The notes beneath the pieces are model-generated. The model saw only the letters and a list, made by a program, of their open reading frames with translations. It was not told the DNA's origin and did no database searches. Shown here one piece after another: positions 36,401-43,351 of a stretch of 64,000 nt of DNA. Position 1 is the first letter of the stretch. Each line of letters starts with the position of its first letter. This DNA is from Amycolatopsis iheyensis (lineage in GTDB: Bacteria; Actinomycetota; Actinomycetes; Mycobacteriales; Pseudonocardiaceae): assembly GCF_024703995.1 (NCBI RefSeq), contig NZ_JAMXQV010000018.1, positions 1 through 64,000 on the forward strand, given 5' to 3'. A program made the position numbers and the translations under genes.

Positions 36401-37038
36401 ACCCGACGTACGCGCAGATGATGCTGCGCCACCAGTGGCTGCCTACGTTCGTCCGGCTGGCGATGGACCAGGACGACGTCGAGCGCGCCCGCCGGGCGCT
36501 GGCGGTCTGCGAGGAGGAGGCGGCGAAGGAGCGACGTCCGGCGCGGGCGTACGCGGCGGCGTCGTGGTGCCGCGGCCTGATCGAGGAGGACCCGGCGGCG
36601 GCACTGGCGACGGCGGAGCACTTCCGCGCGGTCGGCCGCCGCCCGGAGCTGGCTTCGGTGCTGGAGGACGCGGCGGTCCTGCTGGCCCGCGAAGGACGCT
36701 TGGACGCGGCGCACGCGGCGTTCGAGGAGGCGGCGGAGCTGTTCACGGCGCTGGGCGCCCGTTGGGACCTGCGCCGGGCCGAGACGCGGTTGCGCCGGCT
36801 GGGCGTGCGCCGGGGCGCGCTGTTCGCGTCGATCCGCCCGGGCCACGGCTGGGAGTCGCTGACGCCGATCGAGATCCGCATCGCGAGCCTGGTGGCGGAG
36901 GGCCGCTCGAACCCGGACATCGCGGCGGAGCTGTCCCTCCCGCGGCGGACCGTGCAGGCCCATGTGACGCGGTTGCTGGGGAAGCTGGAGACGCCGTCGC
37001 GGTCGGGGGTCGCGGACGCGTTCCGCAACCGGCCCTAG
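33418..37038 (+). CDS. AfsR-type BTAD regulator with intact NTPase and C-terminal LuxR HTH
   Basis: 1,206 residues, ATG 33418. Order: winged helix (LGPLRAWRGTAEIGLGPARQ), BTAD (~100-255), NTPase with P-loop GEAGIGKSELL (~301) and Walker B VLVVDDLQWADE (~400), long TPR-like helical part, and a NarL/LuxR HTH at ~1148-1206 (LTPIEIRIASLVAEGRSNPD, IAAELSLPRRTVQAHVTRLL). Two DNA-binding domains at opposite ends are unusual and could bridge sites. It is a clear paralogue of the gene at 29198, in the same direction, separated by the tandem repeat. Target genes unknown. Confidence 0.8.
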   Translation: MRGEADTGLRVGVLGPLRAWRGTAEIGLGPARQRAIFAVLAVNAGRPVPRAELIAGVWGDAAPASVEGSVHTYVSGLRRALEPDRSRWSAASVLVSDPAGYSLLLDEDALDAAVFERHRERARQHLDTGDPRAAVTELDAALALWQGEALSGVPGGFAERHREHLAELRLDTLERRVEALLALGGHLDLAPELAVLAGEHPLRESLRESLMLALYRSGRHAEALDVFRDARATLVDELGVEPGPALQRLQQQILAQDPVLDAPAAPVEVTGHRLFGRETETARLAELVADVRAGRGRAVWIEGEAGIGKSELLTSSLPDGPGFQRLWAAADELSTRFPLQVMVECLAIDARSADPRRARVGKELAGDPVRRSWGPADPVLGAVDRLLALVDELCADSPQVLVVDDLQWADEASVLVWHRLCAATRQLPLLLVAATRPAPDRAELAQLRRGVLARDGVVLDLAPLTGEDVGRLIEDQIGAAPGPGLRELAARGAGNPLYVKEMVDVLVHAGAVEVTGGEADVDDPEEFEAPPSLVAAVDRRLDFLPARTREVLRWGALLGMEFAVGDIAAVLGARPSDLLEPLEEAVAANVLVDTGTQLAFRHPLLRQALYDRLPAGTRAALHRQAAEALAGIGAPVKRVAEQLVAAPATVDEWVLDWLAGHHAAVSNRAPLIAVELLERALAAGAGPRREVLLVALVKVLFRLERSPEELARQALDVATEPDAVEEMRHVLAALRHRRGDTEGAVATLGASADDPAVPELWRVRHRQLLANFRRGDLSDLDTAEKAAYETKSLAGGDRYLTAHALQTLWLVDSVRREHDSALAHVDAAIEAVGDEHELADLHLDLLDNRVFTLQNLDRLAEAGEALRMAGEVAARHAMPVGLQVSVAVHRYWEGRWDEALVELDTVTEDGPAITFYGLREPGPAALLLHGVAALIAGHRDDHAQAAAHLDAAEEYAPATSAERESFDFLLVADALAAEQRGDRARALAVLEPILNPTYAQMMLRHQWLPTFVRLAMDQDDVERARRALAVCEEEAAKERRPARAYAAASWCRGLIEEDPAAALATAEHFRAVGRRPELASVLEDAAVLLAREGRLDAAHAAFEEAAELFTALGARWDLRRAETRLRRLGVRRGALFASIRPGHGWESLTPIEIRIASLVAEGRSNPDIAAELSLPRRTVQAHVTRLLGKLETPSRSGVADAFRNRP

Positions 37039-37056
37039 TCCGCGCGGTCCGGCAAT

Positions 37057-37143
37057 GCGCCCCAATGTGGCCTTGGTTGCGTCTGACGCACCCAATGTGG
37101 CCTTCGGTGCGTCAGACGCACCGAAGGCCACATTGGGGCGCTT
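37057..37143. repeat. Compound palindromic element, copy 3 (centres swapped)
   Basis: Same element as at 6577 and 26388, again between convergent genes (stop 37038 and stop 37146). Here the first unit has centre GCGTCTGACGC and the second GCGTCAGACGC, the reverse of the other two copies. Confidence 0.85.
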
Positions 37144-37145
37144 GG

Positions 37146-37961
37146 TCACACCGGTGCCCCGCTCGAAATCCCGCGGACGACGTGCCGGCCCAGCAGCAGG
37201 AACAGCACGATGATCGGCAGCACGCCCAGCGTCGCGCCGGTCAGCATCAGCGCGTAGTCCGTGTAATACCCGCTCGCCAGCTGCGACAGCGCCACCTGCA
37301 CGGTCGGCGTCTCGTTCGGGTCGAGGACCACCAGCGGCCAGAAGTAGTCGTTCCACGCGGCCATGAACGTCAGCATCGCGAGCACCGCCGCCGCCGGGCG
37401 CAGCGCCGGGACCGCCACGTGCCAGTACGTGCGCAGGATCGAGCAGCCGTCCACCGTCGCCGCGTCGACCAGGTCCGCCTCGATCGCGTGCTCGCACGCC
37501 TGGCGCATCCAGAACACGCTGAACGCGCTCAGCAGCCCCGGCACGATCACCGCCTCGAGCCGGCCGTACCAGCCGAGCTCGCCCACCACCAGGTACAGCG
37601 GGATGACGCCGAGCTGCGCCGGCACCATCGCCGAGCCGACCACCAGCAGGAACAGCGTGTCGCGGCCGCGGAACCGCAGCCGCGCGAAGGCGAACCCGGC
37701 CAGGCTCGCCAGCACCACGTTCGACACCATCACGGTGCCCGCGACGATCAGCGAGTTGCCCAGCGCCAGCCAGAAGTCGACGGTGTCGAACACGCGACGC
37801 ACGTTCTCGACCAGGTGCCCGCCCGGCAGCAGCAGCGGCGACGCCTCCCCGATCGCCGAGTTGTCGCGTGTGGACACCACGAACGACCAGTACAGCGGGA
37901 AGATCGACGCGCCGAGCACGCCGACCAGCAGCACGTAGACCCACCCGGCGGGGCGTCTCAC
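37146..37961 (-). CDS. Sugar ABC transporter permease (MalG/LacG type)
   Basis: 271 residues from GTG 37961, which overlaps the upstream permease stop (GTGA). Six membrane helices. The EAA loop reads EADLVDAATVDGCSILRTYW, typical of the carbohydrate CUT1 permeases, and is followed by VPALRPAAAVLAMLTFMAAW. It works with the permease and the binding lipoprotein encoded just upstream. No ATPase gene is present; in actinomycetes a shared MsiK-type ATPase usually energises such importers. Last gene of the operon, ending in palindrome copy 3. Confidence 0.9.
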   Translation of the reverse strand: MRRPAGWVYVLLVGVLGASIFPLYWSFVVSTRDNSAIGEASPLLLPGGHLVENVRRVFDTVDFWLALGNSLIVAGTVMVSNVVLASLAGFAFARLRFRGRDTLFLLVVGSAMVPAQLGVIPLYLVVGELGWYGRLEAVIVPGLLSAFSVFWMRQACEHAIEADLVDAATVDGCSILRTYWHVAVPALRPAAAVLAMLTFMAAWNDYFWPLVVLDPNETPTVQVALSQLASGYYTDYALMLTGATLGVLPIIVLFLLLGRHVVRGISSGAPV

Positions 37962-38851
37962 GACGACCTCACGAACCGGCGCACCAGCCGGTAGTTGACC
38001 AGCGCGAACACCGCGCAGATCACGAACAGCACCCAGGTCAGCGCGGCCGCGTAGCCGGCGTCGAAGTGCGTGAAACCCTTCTCGTACAAGTACATCACCA
38101 GCGTCTGGAACTGGCGGTCGTTGCCGCCGGTGCCGCCCGACCCGCCGTCGAACAGCTGCGGCTCGGCGAACAGCTGCAGGCCGTTGACCGTGCCGGCGAT
38201 CGCGGTGAACGCCAGCGCCGGCCGGATGCCCGGCACGGTGACCGACCAGAACGTCCGCCAGCGCGAAGCCCCGTCCAGCGCCGCGGCTTCGTAGAGCTCC
38301 CCCGGCACCGCCTGCATCGCCGCCAGGTAGATCAGCGCGTTGTAGCCGGTCCAGCGCCAGAGCACCATCGACGCCACCGCGAGGTGCGACGTCCAGGTCT
38401 TCGCCTGCCAGTTGACGGGCGCGACGCCGAACCAGCCCAGCACCTCGTTGACCACGCCGTAGTCGCGGCTGAACAACTGCCCGAACACCAGCCCGATCGC
38501 GACGACGGACACGACGTTCGGCAGCAGGATCCCGGTGCGCCACCACGTCGCCGCACGCAGCGGCCGGTCCAGCAGCGCCGCGATGCCCAGCGCCAGCAGG
38601 AACTCCGGGACGGCGGCGAGCAGGAAGATGCCGACGGTGTTGGCCAGCGCGTTGTAGAAGTTCGGGTCCGCCAGCAGTTCGCCGTAGTTGGCGAGGCCGA
38701 GGTAACCCTGGTCGCCTTCGAGCAGGTTCCAGTCGTGCAGCGACACCCACGCCGTGTACAGCAGCGGGAACGCGCCGAAGACGACGAACAGCGCGAAGAA
38801 CGGCGCCACGAGCAGCAACGGCGTGACCCCGCGACCGGACCGACCGAGCAC
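37958..38851 (-). CDS. Sugar ABC transporter permease (MalF/LacF type)
   Basis: 297 residues, ATG 38851. Six helices, first LLLVAPFFALFVVFGAFPLL. The EAA loop is GELYEAAALDGASRWRTFWS with VPGIRPALAFTAIAG after it. It forms the heterodimeric channel with the next gene. It starts 6 bases after the binding-protein stop and overlaps the following gene by 4 bases: one transcript. Substrate probably an oligosaccharide, judged only from the CUT1 type. Confidence 0.9.
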   Translation of the reverse strand: MLGRSGRGVTPLLLVAPFFALFVVFGAFPLLYTAWVSLHDWNLLEGDQGYLGLANYGELLADPNFYNALANTVGIFLLAAVPEFLLALGIAALLDRPLRAATWWRTGILLPNVVSVVAIGLVFGQLFSRDYGVVNEVLGWFGVAPVNWQAKTWTSHLAVASMVLWRWTGYNALIYLAAMQAVPGELYEAAALDGASRWRTFWSVTVPGIRPALAFTAIAGTVNGLQLFAEPQLFDGGSGGTGGNDRQFQTLVMYLYEKGFTHFDAGYAAALTWVLFVICAVFALVNYRLVRRFVRSS

Positions 38852-38857
38852 GCGCCG

Positions 38858-40114
38858 CTACTTCAGGACGGCTTGTGCCTGCCGGACGGCGTCCGCCCAG
38901 GCCTGGTCGACGTTCTGCGTCCTGTCCTCGATCCGCCCGAGGGCCCGGCCGAACTCCGGCCGGACGTCGGCGTCACGCAGGCCGCGGTAGTTGGGGCGCA
39001 GCTTGTCGGCCGACGCGGCGAAGATCCGGCCGATCGGCGCGTCGCCGAAGTACGGGTCGGTGTGCGCGACGACCTGCGGGTCCTCGAACACCGACGGCTC
39101 GCTGGGCAGGATGCCGTCGGAGAGAAAGAGCTTCTTCTGCTGCTCCGGCGCGGTCAGCCAGCGCGCGAGCTCGTACGCCTCTTTCGGGTGCGCGCCCTGT
39201 TTCGGCACGGTCAGGAACGAGCCGCCCTGGTTGCCGCTGGCGCCGGGCACGGTCGTGACGTCCCACTTGCCCTTGCCGGCGTCGCCGCCGGCTTCCTTGA
39301 TCTGGCTGAGCATCCAGGCCGGGCAGGCGACGGTGGCGAACGAGCCCTGCTTGATCGCGACGTTCCAGGCCTGGGTGAAGGTCGTCGCCGCGGCGGTCTC
39401 GCCCTTCGCCGCGATGCCACCCGAGAGGTAGAAGGCGTTGTGCACGCTGGGGTTGCGGTCGGCGATGAACGAGTCGTCGGCCGCGGAGAAGTAGTTTTCC
39501 GGCGACTGGTTGAGCATCGCGGTGTAGACGGTGCCGGCGGAGTCGGCGAACTTGACGCCCGGTGTCTTCCGGGTGAACTCCTCGGCGGTGGCGGCGTAGG
39601 CGGGCCAGTCGGGCATCAGCTTCGCGACCGCGTCCCGCTCGGTCGGCAGGCCGGCGGCCGCGAACAGGTCGCGCCGGTAGCAGAGCGCGAGGCTGCCCAT
39701 GTCGGTGCCGAGGCCGAGGACGAACGAGCCGTCGCTGCCCTGCGCCCACTTCCACGGCGCCCACTGCTTTTCCAGGTCGCGGGCGCCGTACTGCGCGAGG
39801 TCGGCGAACTTGTCCTTCGCCTTGCGGTACTGCGGGATGTACTGCTCTTCGATCGCGACGACGTCGGCGGCGCCGCGGCCGGTGGCGAGCTGCGTCGCGA
39901 GACCCTTGTGGTGGGTGTCGAAGTCGGTGACGCGGTTCTGCACCGCGATGTCCGGGTGCAGCTTCTCGTACTCGGCGATCAGCGGCGCGTAGCCGAATTC
40001 GCCGAAGGTCGCGATGGTGAGCTTCGTCTTGCCACCGGCGTCACTCGGGCTGCAGGCGGCGAGCAGGATCAGCGCGGCGACCGCGGGGGCCGTCCGGCGG
40101 ATGATCGTTCGCAC
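38858..40114 (-). CDS. Extracellular sugar-binding lipoprotein of the ABC importer
   Basis: 418 residues, GTG 40114. Signal peptide with lipobox LILLAAC (Cys21), then the SBP_bac_1 fold: TIATFGEFGYAPLIAEYEKL, ADVVAIEEQYIPQYR, and the hinge/ligand region NQGGSFLTVPKQGAHPKEAY with ELARWLTAPEQQKKLF. Anchored on the outer face of the membrane, it delivers sugar to the two permeases downstream. The ligand cannot be named; family relatives bind cellobiose, chitobiose or similar. Confidence 0.88.
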   Translation of the reverse strand: MRTIIRRTAPAVAALILLAACSPSDAGGKTKLTIATFGEFGYAPLIAEYEKLHPDIAVQNRVTDFDTHHKGLATQLATGRGAADVVAIEEQYIPQYRKAKDKFADLAQYGARDLEKQWAPWKWAQGSDGSFVLGLGTDMGSLALCYRRDLFAAAGLPTERDAVAKLMPDWPAYAATAEEFTRKTPGVKFADSAGTVYTAMLNQSPENYFSAADDSFIADRNPSVHNAFYLSGGIAAKGETAAATTFTQAWNVAIKQGSFATVACPAWMLSQIKEAGGDAGKGKWDVTTVPGASGNQGGSFLTVPKQGAHPKEAYELARWLTAPEQQKKLFLSDGILPSEPSVFEDPQVVAHTDPYFGDAPIGRIFAASADKLRPNYRGLRDADVRPEFGRALGRIEDRTQNVDQAWADAVRQAQAVLK

Positions 40115-40129
40115 AGGCGTGAGCTTCCC

Positions 40130-40708
40130 TCAGATCACACCGGCCCGCACGGCGTAGGCGACCGCGTGCGGCCGGTTGCGCAGGTTGAGCCGGTTGGTCA
40201 TGGCGTAGATGACGTTCTTCACGGTCCGCTCCGAGTAGCAGAGCTTTCCCGCGATGTCGGCAGTGTCCCAGCCTTCGGCCATCAGGCGAAGCACATCCAC
40301 CTCGCGCGGCGTCAAAGCCGCGCCGTCACCTTCGCCGGAAAGCGCTTCGACCTGGTCGCGCAGCGACGTCGAACGGCCGCGCGCGGCAGCGAGCACGGTC
40401 TCGGTGAGCCGGTCGAGCGCGGTCCGCGGCAGCACGGCGGAAACGTGGCAGTCGGCCAGCAGCGTCAGGTGCGCGGGGTCGACGTGCCCGGCGACCAGCA
40501 CGATCGCGGCGGGCGACTCGGTCGCGGCGGCCCGCAGCGCGGCGATCGCCTCGCGGTCGACCTGCCCGACGGCGAACACCAGCACGGCCGCCTCACCGCG
40601 GCGGGCGCGGGGCACGACCAGCAGCTCCGGGCGGGACCTCAGGTGGTTGATCAGTCCGGTGAGCGCGATCGGATCCGACGCCCACGCCGCCACTCGCACC
40701 TGGTCCAT
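40130..40708 (-). CDS. LuxR-family regulator heading the sugar ABC operon
   Basis: 192 residues, ATG 40708 with GGAGGG upstream. Receiver-like N-terminus (VRVAAWASDPIALTGLINHL, AIVLVAGHVDPAHLTLLADC) and NarL HTH (LTPREVDVLRLMAEGWDTAD, IAGKLCYSERTVKNVIYAMT). It lies 15 bases upstream of the binding-protein gene on the same strand, so regulator and importer are probably co-transcribed. That is unusual; such importers are mostly governed by LacI or GntR/ROK proteins. Paralogue of 27828-28430. Confidence 0.8.
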   Translation of the reverse strand: MDQVRVAAWASDPIALTGLINHLRSRPELLVVPRARRGEAAVLVFAVGQVDREAIAALRAAATESPAAIVLVAGHVDPAHLTLLADCHVSAVLPRTALDRLTETVLAAARGRSTSLRDQVEALSGEGDGAALTPREVDVLRLMAEGWDTADIAGKLCYSERTVKNVIYAMTNRLNLRNRPHAVAYAVRAGVI

Positions 40709-40856
40709 CGAACCCTCCACCCCTGTCGTGCTCCGGTGGGGCCAGTCTGCTGAGGCCGCCTTCATGAATTCTCTAAGGTCGGTGACGCCGTTCTTCACGC
40801 CGTGAAGTCGAGCCGTCGACTACCGTCATGGGGCACGCCGATGACCGAAGGGACCG

Positions 40857-42035
40857 ATGAACCACCGACGCTTGGCCGCCCCCAAGGCGGCACTGTGCCT
40901 GCTCGCCGCGTCTTTCCTGGTCACGGGCTGCGGGTCGACGGCCGTGTCCGGATTGGCCGTCCCGCAGTCGTCGGCCCCGCCCTCCCCGTCACCCCGCGCG
41001 GCGCCGGCTTCACCGGCGCCGACGTCGCGGCTGGCCCGGCCCGGTGACTGCGCGTCGACGGCGAGCGGCCTCGACGTCCGCGCCCAGGTCGCGCAGCTGG
41101 TCGTCGTGGGGGTCACCGGCGACAACCCGGCGGCCACCGTTTCGCTGGTGCGGGACAACCAGGTCGGCGGAATCTTCATCGGTGGTAACGCAACAGCGTT
41201 GTTGAAAGATCGTTCCCTGGACGCGGTGCAGGCCGCCGCGAAGGTGCCGGTCGCCGTCTCGGTCGACGAAGAAGGCGGCCGCGTCCAGCGCATCGACGAC
41301 CTCGACGGGGACATGCCCTCGGCGCGCGAGCTGGCCGCGACCAAGTCGCCGGAGCAGGTCCGGACGATCGCCGCCGACCGCGGCCGGCAGCTCAAGGCCC
41401 GCGGGGTCACCGTGGACTTCGCGCCGGACACCGACGTCACGGACGCCCCGGACGACGACGTGATCGGCGACCGCTCCTTCAGCCCCGACCCGGCGCGCGT
41501 GAAGACGTACGCGAAGGCGTTCGCAGCGGGGCTGCGTGACGCGGGGATCCAGCCGGTGCTCAAGCACTTCCCCGGCCACGGCCACGGTTCCGGTGACTCC
41601 CACAAGGGCACGGTCGTGACGCCGCCGCTCGACAAGCTGCGGGCCGTCGACCTCGTGCCGTACCGCAACCTCGCCGACTACGGCCCGGTCGCGGTGATGG
41701 TCGGCCACCTCGACGTGCCGGACTTGACGAACGGCGTCCCGGCGTCACTTTCGCCGGCCGCGTACGGGTTGCTGCGCAAGGAGTTCGCCTTCACCGGCCC
41801 GGTGCTGACCGACGACCTCGGCGCGATGAAGGCGATCACGGCGCAGTACCCGCTGCCGGACGCGGTGCTCAAGGCGTTGCAGGCCGGCGCGGACGAGGCG
41901 CTGTGGTCGTCCGGCGGCCGGGTGAACGAGGTGCTGGACCGGCTGGTCAAGGCCGTCGGCACCGGTGAGCTGCCGAAGGCGCGCGTGCAGGAGTCGGTGG
42001 CGCGCGTGCTGCGCGCGAAAGGCGTCTGCGGCTGA
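40857..42035 (+). CDS. Glycoside hydrolase family 3 lipoprotein, probable beta-N-acetylglucosaminidase
   Basis: 392 residues, ATG 40857 (GAAGGGACC upstream). Lipoprotein signal with lipobox LVTGC, a Ser/Pro/Ala linker, then the GH3 barrel. Seen: GGIFIGGNATALL, SVDEEGGRVQRIDDLDG, the NagZ-type catalytic His/Asp loop KHFPGHGHGSGDSHKGTV, and the nucleophile Asp in GPVLTDDLGAMKAI. The KHFPGHG..xxDSH loop marks the N-acetylhexosaminidase branch, so wall turnover or chitin-fragment hydrolysis at the cell surface is likely. Monocistronic; divergent from the LuxR/ABC operon. Confidence 0.85.
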   Translation: MNHRRLAAPKAALCLLAASFLVTGCGSTAVSGLAVPQSSAPPSPSPRAAPASPAPTSRLARPGDCASTASGLDVRAQVAQLVVVGVTGDNPAATVSLVRDNQVGGIFIGGNATALLKDRSLDAVQAAAKVPVAVSVDEEGGRVQRIDDLDGDMPSARELAATKSPEQVRTIAADRGRQLKARGVTVDFAPDTDVTDAPDDDVIGDRSFSPDPARVKTYAKAFAAGLRDAGIQPVLKHFPGHGHGSGDSHKGTVVTPPLDKLRAVDLVPYRNLADYGPVAVMVGHLDVPDLTNGVPASLSPAAYGLLRKEFAFTGPVLTDDLGAMKAITAQYPLPDAVLKALQAGADEALWSSGGRVNEVLDRLVKAVGTGELPKARVQESVARVLRAKGVCG

Positions 42036-42074
42036 AGCTGCCTAGACTGCGGCTCACCAAACGTGAGGAGCGGA

Positions 42075-42944
42075 ATGGCACACCTGGGCGGCACCTTCAC
42101 CCTCGGCGGCGAACTGGCCGTGACGCGCATGGGCTACGGCGCCATGCAGCTGGCCGGGCCCGGCGTCTGGGGACCGCCGCGCGACCACGACGCGGCCGTC
42201 GCCGTGCTGCGCGCGGCCGTCGAAGCCGGGGTCACCCACATCGACACCAGTGACTACTACGGCCCGCACACCGTGAACGCCGTCATCAAGGAAGCCCTCC
42301 ACCCCTACCCGGACTCGCTGCACCTGGTCACGAAGGTCGGCGCGCGGCGCTCACCCGACAAGGCGTGGCCGGCCGCGCTGTCGGCCGAGGAGCTCACCCA
42401 GGCCGTGCACGACAACCTGCGCAACCTCGGCCTGGACGCGCTCGACGTCGTCAACCTGCGGCTCAGCAACGACGCCGGCGAGTACCCGGTGGCGATGTCG
42501 CTGGCCGAGCCGTTCGGCGTGCTCGCCGAGCTGCGGCAGCAGGGCCTGATCCGGCACCTCGGCGTCAGCCACGTCAGCGCGGACCAGCTCGACGAGGCGA
42601 AGGCGATCGCGCCGGTCGTGTGCGTCCAGAACCAGTACAACCTGGCGCACCGCGAAAACGACGACCTCGTCGACAAGTGCGCCGCCGAGGGCATCGCGTT
42701 CGTGCCGTACTTCCCGCTCGGCGGCTTCAGCCCGCTGCAGTCCGGGCTGCTCGACGACTGCGCCGCCCGGCTCGGCGCGACGCCGATGCAGGTCGCGCTG
42801 GCCTGGCTGCTGCGGCGGTCGCCGTCGATGCTGCTCATCCCGGGCACGTCGTCGCTCGAGCACCTGCGGCAGAACCTCGACGCGGCGTCGCTCGAACTCC
42901 CCGCGGACGTGCTCGCCGACCTGGACCGGATCGGGGTCGCCTGA
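42075..42944 (+). CDS. Aldo/keto reductase
   Basis: 289-residue NADPH-dependent oxidoreductase barrel, ATG 42075 with GAGGAG. Of the tetrad, Asp and Tyr are in HIDTSDYYGP and Lys in HLVTKVG. The His that normally follows the 'D.v.LH' strand is Arg here (DALDVVNLRLSND). NADP-binding end: LLIPGTSSLEHLRQNL. Substrate unknown; loss of the His may alter pH dependence or favour other carbonyls. The stop overlaps the next start by one base (TGATG), so the two are co-translated. Confidence 0.85.
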   Translation: MAHLGGTFTLGGELAVTRMGYGAMQLAGPGVWGPPRDHDAAVAVLRAAVEAGVTHIDTSDYYGPHTVNAVIKEALHPYPDSLHLVTKVGARRSPDKAWPAALSAEELTQAVHDNLRNLGLDALDVVNLRLSNDAGEYPVAMSLAEPFGVLAELRQQGLIRHLGVSHVSADQLDEAKAIAPVVCVQNQYNLAHRENDDLVDKCAAEGIAFVPYFPLGGFSPLQSGLLDDCAARLGATPMQVALAWLLRRSPSMLLIPGTSSLEHLRQNLDAASLELPADVLADLDRIGVA

Positions 42945-43351
42945 TGGCCGAGTGGGGCGACCTCGTCGCGTACATCAGGCAGGCGTACCGGGTGGTGCGC
43001 GACGAGCCCGACGAGATCCGGATCCGGCTGATCTTCGGCAACGAGCCCGACACCGAGAGCCGCGCCCAGATCATGGTGATCGCGCGCGAGATCCTCGACC
43101 AGCGCGAGGACTGGGTCCAGATCGCGACGCCGTTCGCCCGCCACGACGAGGTCGACCTCCTCGAGGTGCTGACCGAGGTCGGCGAATCGACCGTCGTGGG
43201 CGGGCTCGCGGTGATGGGTGACCACCTCGTGCTGCGTCATTCGCTGCCGCTGATCAACCTGGACATCAACGAGTTCATCGACCCGCTGGAGCTGGTGGCG
43301 GGCGCGGCCGAGCTGCTGGAGCAGCAGTTCACCGGCCGAGACGACTACTGA
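42944..43351 (+). CDS. YbjN-like (type III chaperone-fold) small protein
   Basis: 135 residues, ATG in TGATG. Pattern: N-terminal helix, strand IRIRLIFGNEPD, helix AQIMVIAREILDQREDWVQI, strands VGGLAVMGDHLVLRHSLPLI, C-terminal helix DPLELVAGAAELLEQQF. This fits the T3SS-chaperone/YbjN superfamily, a peptide-binding regulator or chaperone fold. Its coupling to the aldo/keto reductase is suggestive only. Its last 23 bases overlap the 3' end of the convergent exporter gene. Confidence 0.55.
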   Translation: MAEWGDLVAYIRQAYRVVRDEPDEIRIRLIFGNEPDTESRAQIMVIAREILDQREDWVQIATPFARHDEVDLLEVLTEVGESTVVGGLAVMGDHLVLRHSLPLINLDINEFIDPLELVAGAAELLEQQFTGRDDY

